A stretch of DNA of 7,560 nt. It comes from Caldilineaceae bacterium. GTDB lineage: Bacteria; Chloroflexota; Anaerolineae; Caldilineales; Caldilineaceae. The stretch lies in the NCBI GenBank assembly GCA_028819675.1, contig JAPPKT010000220.1, positions 1-7,560 on the forward strand. Direction: 5' to 3'. The notes below the pieces were generated by a model. That model was not told where the DNA came from. It was given only the letters and a program-made list of their open reading frames with translations, and ran no database searches. Position numbers and translations under genes: made by a program. Numbering within the stretch: the first letter of the stretch is position 1; the number at the start of each line of letters is the position of its first letter. Below are positions 1-7,560 of this stretch, in pieces.

Positions 1-36
1 TTACGCGTCACCCTCCCCGTCCCACCCTCAAACCCC

Positions 37-75
37 CCGTAGGGGCAGGCCTTGTGCTTGCCCTCCCACCACCCC
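37..75. repeat. Dispersed hairpin repeat, copy 1
   Basis: The core starts CCGTAGGGGC and folds into an 8-bp stem, 43-50 (GGGCAGGC) with 56-63 (GCTTGCCC, one G-U pair), around the loop CTTGT. A C/A-rich tail follows to about 75. The same unit occurs at 5346-5386 with a different stem sequence but the same loop, and in decayed form at 5416-5457. It lies between genes, as small palindromic bacterial repeats usually do. A role in transcript termination or 3'-end protection is inference. The TAG at 40-42 could end an upstream gene, as the matching TAG of copy 2 ends gcvP, but too little sequence lies to the left to tell. Confidence 0.7.
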
Positions 76-108
76 AAATCTGGACGAAATCCATCAGACC
101 CATACCAG

Positions 109-137
109 TTGACAGAAACGTGAGATTTCTGTATTTT
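109..137 (+). promoter_or_regulatory. Putative sigma70 promoter of the coiled-coil/SdrD_B-like gene
   Basis: A perfect -35 TTGACA (109-114) is followed after 17 bp by TATTTT (132-137), a 4/6 match to the -10 box. Transcription would start near 144, leaving a leader of about 90 nt before the start codon at 233. An inverted repeat, CAGAAA (113-118) with TTTCTG (126-131), overlaps the end of the -35 box and fills much of the spacer, where a repressor could bind. The promoter call rests on sequence match and position only. Confidence 0.5.
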
Positions 138-232
138 CAATAGGCGGTGCCAACGTCAACATCCGCAGCCCAAGACCGCCCCCCGTCGTTCCCGTACCTG
201 CGCAAAAGGCGCATACCTTCGAGGACATACCA

Positions 233-1219
233 ATGGAACTCCAGACAAAGCAGCCGCCTGAACTGGAATTCAGCATGCCCGAAGTCGAAGAATCGCTCAC
301 CGCCTACCTCTCTGCTATCGGCGGCGCGATCATCGGCCTGCTTCTCACACTCCTGGTCTTGGCCATCTGGAACGGCGGCACCCTCAACTTTACCAACATC
401 TCCAGGGTCAACGCCCTCGAAGCCGGCCTCACCGATGTCGCCGGCGACCTCGAAACCGTCAACACCAACGTCGACGCCCTCAGCGAACGCCTCATCCTCC
501 TCGAACAGGAGGCCGGCGCCGTCGTCGCCCTCCAGAAGAGCCTCACTGACCTTGACGCCAGCCTGGCCGACCTCGACAGCACACTCAGCGCCCAGGGCAT
601 CCGGATCAGCGAACTCGACAGCGCAGTAAACGATCTCCAGGTCACCCGCCGCAACTTCGACCTCTTCACCGCCGCCCTCACAGACGCGCTCTCTCAGATG
701 GAAGCCAGTGCTTCTGCGGCCCAATCAGATACCCAAGCCGCCTCACGCCAATCCCAGCCCGTCTCCTCCCGCCAAAACGATGACAGGGCTGCCGCCTCGA
801 CCCGTTCCAGCGCTTCGACCCGCCAAGCCGCCTCACAGCCGGTCGAACAAGCCCAACCCGCTCTCCCTTACCCTGAGCCCGCCTCCGTCCTGAGCGAAGA
901 CGTCGCGCCCGATGCCCTCCTCGTCTACCTCTTCCTCGACGTCAACGCCGACGGCCTCTTCGACTCCGACGAAAACCTCATCGCCGGCGCCACTGTCACC
1001 CTCACCTCCCCGGACGGCAGAACAGTTGCCGCCGAAAACGACGTCGGCTCCGCCGGTACTCGCTTCGAAGAGCTGAACGCCGGCCAATACACCATCTCGG
1101 TCGAGGATGTGCAGGGCTACACCCTCGCCAGCCGGAGCAGCACCGCCGTCACCGTCGATCCCGACGCCGAGGCCGGCCGCATCGTCTACTTTGCCGTCGT
1201 AACCACCGTCGCCGACTGA
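233..1219 (+). CDS. Membrane-anchored coiled-coil protein with C-terminal SdrD_B/Cna-B-like domain, function unknown
   Basis: 328 residues. After a short acidic N-terminus there is one hydrophobic segment at about 25-46 (IGGAIIGLLLTLLVLAIW). Residues 57-150 are rich in regularly spaced Leu/Val with Asp/Glu/Ser and look like a coiled coil. Residues 155-215 are a low-complexity Ser/Gln/Ala/Arg linker. Residues 227-325 resemble an SdrD_B/Cna-B beta-sandwich: an acidic loop DVNADGLFDSDE begins at residue 236, followed by IAGATVTL, a central Gly-rich turn and AGQYTISV. In SdrD_B domains such loops bind calcium. The likely picture is an N-terminally anchored protein displaying a beta domain outside the cell on a stalk. 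No catalytic motif or sortase signal is visible. The start is chosen for GAGGA at 221-225, 7 nt upstream. The gene is monocistronic by appearance and convergent with rsmD. The reading frame is secure, the domain call is likely, and the function is unknown. Confidence 0.85.
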   Translation: MELQTKQPPELEFSMPEVEESLTAYLSAIGGAIIGLLLTLLVLAIWNGGTLNFTNISRVNALEAGLTDVAGDLETVNTNVDALSERLILLEQEAGAVVALQKSLTDLDASLADLDSTLSAQGIRISELDSAVNDLQVTRRNFDLFTAALTDALSQMEASASAAQSDTQAASRQSQPVSSRQNDDRAAASTRSSASTRQAASQPVEQAQPALPYPEPASVLSEDVAPDALLVYLFLDVNADGLFDSDENLIAGATVTLTSPDGRTVAAENDVGSAGTRFEELNAGQYTISVEDVQGYTLASRSSTAVTVDPDAEAGRIVYFAVVTTVAD

Positions 1220-1240
1220 CCGGAAAAGCTTGACTTCCGG
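1220..1240. terminator. Possible weak hairpin between convergent genes
   Basis: CCGGAA (1220-1225) pairs with TTCCGG (1235-1240) around a 9-nt loop, directly after the TGA of the upstream gene and 10 nt before the rsmD stop. It sits where a shared two-way terminator would be expected. The stem is only 6 bp and neither strand has a U-tract after it, so factor-independent termination is doubtful. Confidence 0.25.
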
Positions 1241-1250
1241 CCCTCGCCGC

Positions 1251-1802
1251 CTATTCCACAACTTCGTAAAATATCAGCAGAACATTGCCGTAACGGCGCC
1301 TGTCAAACTCGATCAATGTTTCGAGAGCGACCGGCGTCTCTTCGCGCGGATCAATCTGCACGATGACCACGCTCTCCGCCGCCAGCAGCGCCTCGCAGGC
1401 CTCCACCGCCAGCAGCGCCTTCTCCCACATCTCCTTGTACTGCGGCGGTGCGATATAGACCAGGTCAAACGGCTCGCCCTCAAACCTCGCCAAAAACTCG
1501 AAGCTGTCCCGCCTTGCAACCGTCGCCCGCTCCGCCACTCTGCAATGCGCCAGGTTCTGTAGAATAGTGCGCACCGCAGGTCGGCTCCGGTCAACAAACT
1601 GTACGTGCTCCGCACCACGGCTCAGCGCCTCGATGCCCACCGCACCCGTCCCACCGAACAGGTCCAGCACGTAACGTCCTTCGATCCAGTTCCCTAGAAT
1701 CGAAAACAGCGCCTCCTTGGCCCGGTCCGTGATCGGACGCGTGCTGTCCCCCGGAACCGGCTGCAACCTGTGCCCCTTGGCGCTGCCCGATATAACCCGC
1801 AT
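1251..1802 (-). CDS. rsmD: 16S rRNA (guanine(966)-N(2))-methyltransferase RsmD
   Basis: 183 residues, the usual RsmD length. The enzyme transfers a methyl group from S-adenosylmethionine to N2 of G966 of 16S rRNA during assembly of the small ribosomal subunit in the cytoplasm. Visible landmarks are the N-terminal MRVISGSAKGHRL, the family motif RPITDRAKEALFSIL at about 23-37, the SAM-binding motif I DLFGGTGAVGIEALSRGAEH at about 47-66, and the acidic motif II end FVDRS. The catalytic loop is FDLVYIAPPQYKEMW, where most N2-methyltransferases have D/N-P-P-Y/F. The frame is open to 2021, but the start at 1802 is preferred. MRVISG is the typical family start, GGGGA lies just upstream, and the extra 73 residues would be read through the riboswitch region. 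It is transcribed away from gcvP and converges on the membrane-protein gene. The family call is firm. Confidence 0.95.
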   Translation of the reverse strand: MRVISGSAKGHRLQPVPGDSTRPITDRAKEALFSILGNWIEGRYVLDLFGGTGAVGIEALSRGAEHVQFVDRSRPAVRTILQNLAHCRVAERATVARRDSFEFLARFEGEPFDLVYIAPPQYKEMWEKALLAVEACEALLAAESVVIVQIDPREETPVALETLIEFDRRRYGNVLLIFYEVVE

Positions 1803-1837
1803 TTTCCCCAAAACCCGCAACTGAACTGCCGTATCTG

Positions 1838-1861
1838 TGCCGCCTGAGCATGACGGCGGCA
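1838..1861 (-). other. Hairpin in the rsmD leader
   Basis: Seven bases pair perfectly, 1838-1844 (TGCCGCC) with 1855-1861 (GGCGGCA), around a 10-nt loop. It lies between the putative rsmD promoter and the start codon, about 35 nt upstream of the ATG. It might stabilise or tune the transcript. No known leader element is recognised. Confidence 0.3.
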
Positions 1862-1880
1862 ATAGCATATCGCGCCACAA

Positions 1881-1911
1881 ATTATAGTTGTAATCACGCG
1901 ATTTCTGACAA
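1881..1911 (-). promoter_or_regulatory. Putative rsmD promoter
   Basis: On the minus strand a perfect TATAAT occupies 1886-1881. The best -35 candidate is TTGTCA at 1911-1906 (4/6 match), with a long 19-bp spacer. Transcription would start near 1875, about 70 nt before the rsmD start codon. The -35 box abuts that of the opposite-facing gcvP leader promoter. Confidence 0.45.
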
Positions 1912-1940
1912 TTGCGCGATATCAGGCGCTGCGCTACAAT
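1912..1940 (+). promoter_or_regulatory. Putative promoter of the glycine riboswitch-gcvP transcript
   Basis: TACAAT (1935-1940, 5/6 match to the -10 box) lies 17 bp after TTGCGC (1912-1917, a 3/6 match to -35). The predicted start near 1947 would put the first riboswitch helix about 33 nt into the transcript, a suitable position for a leader-encoded switch. The -35 box is weak, so the call leans on position. Confidence 0.45.
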
Positions 1941-1979
1941 GGCCTGCGTCGGGAAACAGAACTGAATAACAGGCTGACG

Positions 1980-2235
1980 CGCGACGAGAGAGACTTCGCA
2001 AACGAAGCGCCGAAGGGGCAAGCCTGCAGGACTACCCAGCCTGCCCGGTCACACTCTCAGGCAAAAGGATCGTCGCGATACGGCACCTTTGGAAAGCGCC
2101 GCTCAGCAGCATGCGAACGGCCACCGACGGGGCAATCGCACGCCGAACGGGCCAGTTGGGGAAAGCAGAAACGCTCCCGGGCCGCATCCCCACTACTGGA
2201 CCGTGTGCGTCAATCTCTCAGGTCAAGGACAGAGG
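1980..2235 (+). promoter_or_regulatory. Tandem glycine riboswitch (two aptamers)
   Basis: Aptamer 1 is closed by a perfect 8-bp P1, CGCGACGA (1980-1987) with TCGTCGCG (2070-2077). Inside are the P2 hairpin CTTCG/CGAAG (1994-2007), the core GCCGAAGGGGCAAGCC (2009-2024), the P3 stem GCAGG/CCTGC (2026-2044) and the hallmark ACTCTCAGGCAAAAGGA (2053-2069). After a linker of about 8 nt, aptamer 2 has P1 CCTTTG (2086-2091) with CAGAGG (2230-2235). It then has GGAAAG, the core CACCGACGGGGCAA (2122-2135), a long P3 arm closed by CGCAC/GTGCG (2137-2209) and CTCTCAGGTCAAGGACAG (2215-2232). In known members, glycine binding usually switches on glycine cleavage genes, which fits gcvP directly downstream. 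The class and the two-aptamer layout are clear from the motifs. The outer boundaries are approximate. Confidence 0.95.
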
Positions 2236-2236
2236 C

Positions 2237-2270
2237 AACGGGCACTCTTTTGAGATGCCCGTTTTTTCTT
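2237..2270 (+). terminator. Intrinsic terminator of the glycine riboswitch expression platform
   Basis: AACGGGCA (2237-2244) pairs perfectly with TGCCCGTT (2256-2263), extended by CTC (2245-2247) with GAG (2252-2254) across one bulged A and a TTTT loop. T2262-T2267 then CTT form the U-tract. It begins one nucleotide after the P1 helix of aptamer 2 and ends 33 nt before the gcvP start. Its position indicates control by premature termination rather than by ribosome access. Confidence 0.88.
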
Positions 2271-2303
2271 CCCAATTTGGGTCGGAGACCAGAGGAGAGA
2301 AAC

Positions 2304-5345
<3,042 letters not shown>

Positions 5346-5351
<6 letters not shown>

Positions 5352-5386
5352 GGGCACCCCTTGTGGGTGCCCTTTCCCGCCAACCC
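5346..5386. repeat. Dispersed hairpin repeat, copy 2, overlapping the gcvP stop
   Basis: This is the best-preserved copy: CCGTAGGGGC, then an 8-bp perfect stem 5352-5359 (GGGCACCC) with 5365-5372 (GGGTGCCC), loop CTTGT, a short TTT and the tail CGCCAACCC (5378-5386). The TAG at 5349-5351 is the gcvP stop codon. With its GC stem and three T's it may act as a weak terminator or 3' stabiliser of gcvP mRNA, which is inference. Confidence 0.75.
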
Positions 5387-5415
5387 GCGCCTCCTCCCCC
5401 ATCCCCTCACCACCC

Positions 5416-5457
5416 CCGTATGGTCACCCCTTTGTGCCCGCCCTCTCTCGCCAACCC
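5416..5457. repeat. Dispersed hairpin repeat, copy 3 (degenerate)
   Basis: The unit starts 70 bp after copy 2. It shares CCGTA, CACCCC..TTGTG..GCCC and the tail CGCCAACCC (5449-5457), but the stem is broken: GGTCAC pairs with GTGCCC only through a T-C mismatch. A further fragment resembling part of the unit (CGGCACAAGGCACCC) follows at 5457-5471. This looks like a decayed tandem copy. Confidence 0.5.
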
Positions 5458-5483
5458 GGCACAAGGCACCCAAAAGATCGCGG

Positions 5484-5512
5484 TTGACACGAACAAACTC
5501 AATATATATAGT
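5484..5512 (+). promoter_or_regulatory. Strong putative sigma70 promoter of the ABC importer operon
   Basis: A perfect TTGACA (5484-5489) is separated by exactly 17 bp from TATAGT (5507-5512, 5/6 match), inside an AT-rich run that stands out from the GC-rich surroundings. The predicted start near 5519 gives a leader of about 120 nt. No operator for a sugar-responsive regulator is recognised. Confidence 0.75.
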
Positions 5513-5638
5513 ATTCCCTGGAGCCGCAGGGCCGAGCAATGAGCAGGAGCCACTGTACTTTCTCTCTCCTCTCTTCTCTTCCCCTCTCCACCACACATGT
5601 CCAGCCAGTGGCAACGATCCAAAAGGAGGCTCGCGAAA
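5513..5638 (+). other. Leader of the solute-binding protein gene, pyrimidine-rich
   Basis: Near its 5' end a small hairpin, CCCTG (5516-5520) with CAGGG (5527-5531), can form. Then comes an almost pure C/T tract from about 5559 to 5590. The leader ends in a strong ribosome binding site, AAAGGAGG (5622-5629), 9 nt before the ATG at 5639. No known riboswitch or attenuator motif is visible. Confidence 0.4.
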
Positions 5639-6976
5639 ATGGCTGACCAAACTGTGCGATCACAACCGAGAAAACCCGGCACCCTCAACCGGCGTGACTT
5701 CCTGCGCAGCGCAAGCGCATTGGCCGGACTAGGGCTCCTCGCCGCCTGCGCACCGGCCGCCCAGCCCGCCGGCGACGCAGCCGCCGGCGCGCCCGCCGAG
5801 AGGACGCGAGTCCGCTACCTCTCCTGGTGGTTCGAAGAAGGCAACCGCGGCGATACCTGGAACAGCTTTGTCGACGAATTCAACCAATACCAGGCCGAAA
5901 TCGAAGTCGTAGCCGAAAACATCCCCTTTGACCAGTACACGACCAAAACCATCGTCGGCGCCCAGTCCGGCCAGCTCGACGGCGACATCATCATGGCCAC
6001 CCCCGAACTCGCGCCCCGCCTCATCCAGTCCGACCTCCTCGTCCCCCTCGACGACGTGCTCGTGCGCAACAGCATCACCGATCTCAGCTCCGCCCACGAC
6101 GCCCTGCGTAAGGACGGCAACCTCTACGGCCTCGACATGGTCACCGTCGCCTTCGGCATCCTCTACAACAAGGACCGCTACGAAGAAGCCAATATCACCC
6201 CCGCCACCACACCGCAGGAATGGGTCGACGTCAGCGCCGCCCTCACCGATCGCGAAAACCAGAAGTACGGCTTCTTCGCTACCCACCTGGTCAGCGAACC
6301 CTCCGACTTCTGGTTCCAGCTCGAAGTCTGGTGCATGCCCTACGACGGCATCTGGGCCGAAGGCACCACCCCCCTGCTGACCTCCGATCCCATAATTCAG
6401 GGCCTCAAGCTCTTCAAGCAGATGTATGACGTCGCCATGCCCCAGGGCGCCGACAACCCAACCGGCTACCGCCTCTTCCAGAACGGCGACGTCGCCCAGG
6501 GTCTCTACGTCTCCGCCGCCGTTGGCGCATTCACCAAGGACGCCCCCGATCTCTATCCAAAGCTGCGCAGCGCGCCCATCCCCTGGGAGACCAACAAGTC
6601 GATCGCACGCATCCACCCCATGATGATCAACAAGGACTCCGAGGTCGTCGAAGAGTCCATGGAGTTCGTCACCTATATGTATGAGCCGGACAACTACCGC
6701 CGTATGGTCGAAGGCTGCCAGGATGTGATTTTCGCCCAGCCTTCCGCCGCCAGGCAGGAGTACCTGGACACCCTTGAGTGGCTCAAACCCGGCTACTTCG
6801 GCGTCGACTACGTAACGCCATTCGATATTGTCGGCGACTTCGTCTACAATTTCAATGAGTTCGGTCAGATCGTCATCACCAACTTTGCCGACGTACTCAT
6901 CGCCGGCAAGTCGGTCGAGGAAGCAATGGAGATCGCACAGGTGCAGGCCGAAGACCTGGCCGACCGCATCTCATAA
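5639..6976 (+). CDS. Solute-binding lipoprotein of a carbohydrate-type ABC importer (family 1)
   Basis: 445 residues, normal for an extracellular family 1 binding protein. It would capture a substrate, probably a sugar or sugar derivative, outside the cell and deliver it to the membrane permeases. The leader combines a twin-arginine-type motif NRRDFLR (17-23) with a lipobox LAAC (34-37), so Cys37 is the predicted lipidated residue after cleavage. An Ala/Pro/Gly spacer leads to the mature domain starting RVRYLSWW. Family-typical stretches include DGDIIMATPELAPRL, LVPLDD, GNLYGLDMVTVAFGILYNKD followed by TPQEWVD, and a C-terminal part with FQNGDVAQGLYVSAA. The ATG at 5639 is chosen over 5597 because AAAGGAGG lies 9 nt upstream and the Tat-type leader then starts at a normal distance. 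The next gene is a permease, which supports the role. The exact substrate cannot be read from the sequence. Confidence 0.92.
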   Translation: MADQTVRSQPRKPGTLNRRDFLRSASALAGLGLLAACAPAAQPAGDAAAGAPAERTRVRYLSWWFEEGNRGDTWNSFVDEFNQYQAEIEVVAENIPFDQYTTKTIVGAQSGQLDGDIIMATPELAPRLIQSDLLVPLDDVLVRNSITDLSSAHDALRKDGNLYGLDMVTVAFGILYNKDRYEEANITPATTPQEWVDVSAALTDRENQKYGFFATHLVSEPSDFWFQLEVWCMPYDGIWAEGTTPLLTSDPIIQGLKLFKQMYDVAMPQGADNPTGYRLFQNGDVAQGLYVSAAVGAFTKDAPDLYPKLRSAPIPWETNKSIARIHPMMINKDSEVVEESMEFVTYMYEPDNYRRMVEGCQDVIFAQPSAARQEYLDTLEWLKPGYFGVDYVTPFDIVGDFVYNFNEFGQIVITNFADVLIAGKSVEEAMEIAQVQAEDLADRIS

Positions 6977-6981
6977 CGCAT

Positions 6982-7030
6982 AAGGCGCGGGGGATCGAAC
7001 GAAACCGTTCACTTGCATCCCCCTCGCCTT
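6982..7030 (+). promoter_or_regulatory. Large stem-loop between binding-protein and permease genes
   Basis: Six plus seven base pairs, AAGGCG (6982-6987) with CGCCTT (7025-7030) and GGGGGAT (6989-6995) with ATCCCCC (7017-7023), are separated only by a C-T mismatch. The apex holds a further hairpin GAACG/CGTTC (6997-7010). It begins 5 nt after the binding-protein stop. Only three T's follow, so it is not a strong terminator. In importer operons such structures typically protect the binding-protein mRNA or reduce read-through into the permease genes. That role is inferred here. Confidence 0.65.
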
Positions 7031-7120
7031 TCCGCCTCGTGACATGTTCCGGGCGGCCAACCGATCGCCTGCACGCCCAGGCCCAATTCACCTCTCGCAA
7101 GCGGCCATTTCATACTCACA

Positions 7121-7560
7121 ATGAGTCAACGAGTCGATTCAGACGCCCTCGCGGACCCCTCCGGAGGGACGAAGGCGTCTCACCCCCTCCTCCGCCGGCG
7201 CTATCTCCTCCCCTTCGCACTGGTCCTCCCCATCGTCCTCTACGAAGGGCTCCTGATCGTCTACCCCATCATCCAGGGCATCTACGGCAGCTTCACCCGC
7301 ATCGAGCTCGCCTCCAGCGCCGCCACCATCTGGGTCGGCTGGGCCAACTACGAGCGCATGTTCTCCGACCCCGCCTTCTGGAAAGTCATCCGCGTCACCC
7401 TCCTTTTTACCGCCCTGGTCATCATAGTCGCCCTCACCATCGGCCTCCTCACCGCGCTCCTCTTCAACCGGCCCTTCCGCTTCCGCCCCGTCGCCCGCGG
7501 CATGCTGATGATGCCCTGGGCCATCCCCGAAGTGCCCGTCGTCATGATCTTCATCTGGAT
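7121..7560 (+). CDS. ABC transporter permease, MalF/UgpA type (5' part, cut by window end)
   Basis: 146 residues are visible and the frame is open at the right edge. After a hydrophilic N-terminus of about 27 residues ending in RRR comes a first membrane helix at about 28-51 (YLLPFALVLPIVLYEGLLIV). Next is the family signature G-x-x-NYERMFSDPAFWKVIRVT (NY at 76-77), a second helix at about 93-114, a short Arg-rich turn and the start of a third helix, MLMMPWAIPEVPVVMIFIW. This is the normal N-terminal plan of the binding-protein-dependent sugar permeases that pair with a MalG-type partner. The start ATG at 7121 gives a normal N-terminus but has no clear Shine-Dalgarno sequence. It lies 144 nt after the binding-protein gene and probably shares its transcript. 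The conserved EAA loop would lie beyond the window. Confidence 0.9.
   Translation, partial: MSQRVDSDALADPSGGTKASHPLLRRRYLLPFALVLPIVLYEGLLIVYPIIQGIYGSFTRIELASSAATIWVGWANYERMFSDPAFWKVIRVTLLFTALVIIVALTIGLLTALLFNRPFRFRPVARGMLMMPWAIPEVPVVMIFIW

Noticed and set aside
1..42. A plus-strand frame open from base 1 to the TAG at 40-42, possibly the tail of an upstream gene
   Set aside because: Only 13 Pro/Val-rich codons are visible with no family match. It is suggestive because copy 2 of the repeat ends a real gene, but not enough to annotate.
1803..2021. N-terminal extension of rsmD to the upstream ATG at 2021
   Set aside because: The extra 73 residues match nothing in RsmD and are antisense to the glycine riboswitch. 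The family-typical MRVISG start with a purine-rich site lies at 1802.
2205..2303. Upstream ATG start for gcvP
   Set aside because: It lies inside aptamer 2, upstream of the terminator, and has no ribosome binding site. The start at 2304 has AGGAG at ideal spacing.
5597..5638. Earlier start for the solute-binding protein at 5597
   Set aside because: It has no ribosome binding site and would place 14 basic residues ahead of the leader. AAAGGAGG precisely precedes the ATG at 5639.
6982..7030. Reading the stem-loop after the binding protein as an operon-ending intrinsic terminator
   Set aside because: Only TTT follows the stem, and the permease downstream has no convincing promoter of its own in the gap, so the transcript probably continues.

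Overview
The window reads as ordinary chromosomal sequence from a GC-rich bacterium, most likely a Chloroflexota (Anaerolineae/Caldilineae-like) member. The grounds are strong use of C-ending codons, an RsmD with an APPQYK variant of the catalytic motif that I associate with that phylum, a solute-binding lipoprotein with a twin-arginine plus lipobox leader, and short dispersed GTAGGGGC..TTGTG..GCCC repeats between genes. The assignment comes from recall and composition; I could not run a search.

Layout. Bases 1-232 hold one copy of a small hairpin repeat and a sigma70-type promoter. Bases 233-1219 (+) encode a membrane-anchored coiled-coil protein with a C-terminal SdrD_B/Cna-B-like beta domain, of unknown function. 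It converges on rsmD (1251-1802, -), the 16S rRNA G966 methyltransferase. The 501-bp divergent gap 1803-2303 carries two back-to-back promoters, a tandem (two-aptamer) glycine riboswitch at about 1980-2235 and an intrinsic terminator at 2237-2270. gcvP (2304-5351, +) follows, encoding the full-length single-chain glycine dehydrogenase (P protein). The gap 5352-5638 holds two more repeat copies, the first of which contains the gcvP stop codon. It also has a near-consensus promoter (TTGACA-17-TATAGT) and a pyrimidine-rich leader. Then come a solute-binding lipoprotein of a carbohydrate-type ABC importer (5639-6976, +), a 144-nt gap with a large stem-loop, and the N-terminal part of the MalF/UgpA-type permease (7121 to the window end, +).

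How the genes work together. The riboswitch and its terminator presumably adjust P-protein synthesis to glycine supply. The T, H and L proteins of the glycine cleavage system are not in this window. The binding protein and permease form an importer operon that continues past the right edge. The hairpin between them fits the usual pattern of making more binding protein than membrane subunits. The first protein and rsmD show no functional link to the rest.

I found no new multi-gene system. The points most worth a second look are the repeat family (compensatory stem changes, constant loop, supplies a stop codon), the enlarged second glycine aptamer and its expression platform, and the SdrD_B-like membrane protein.
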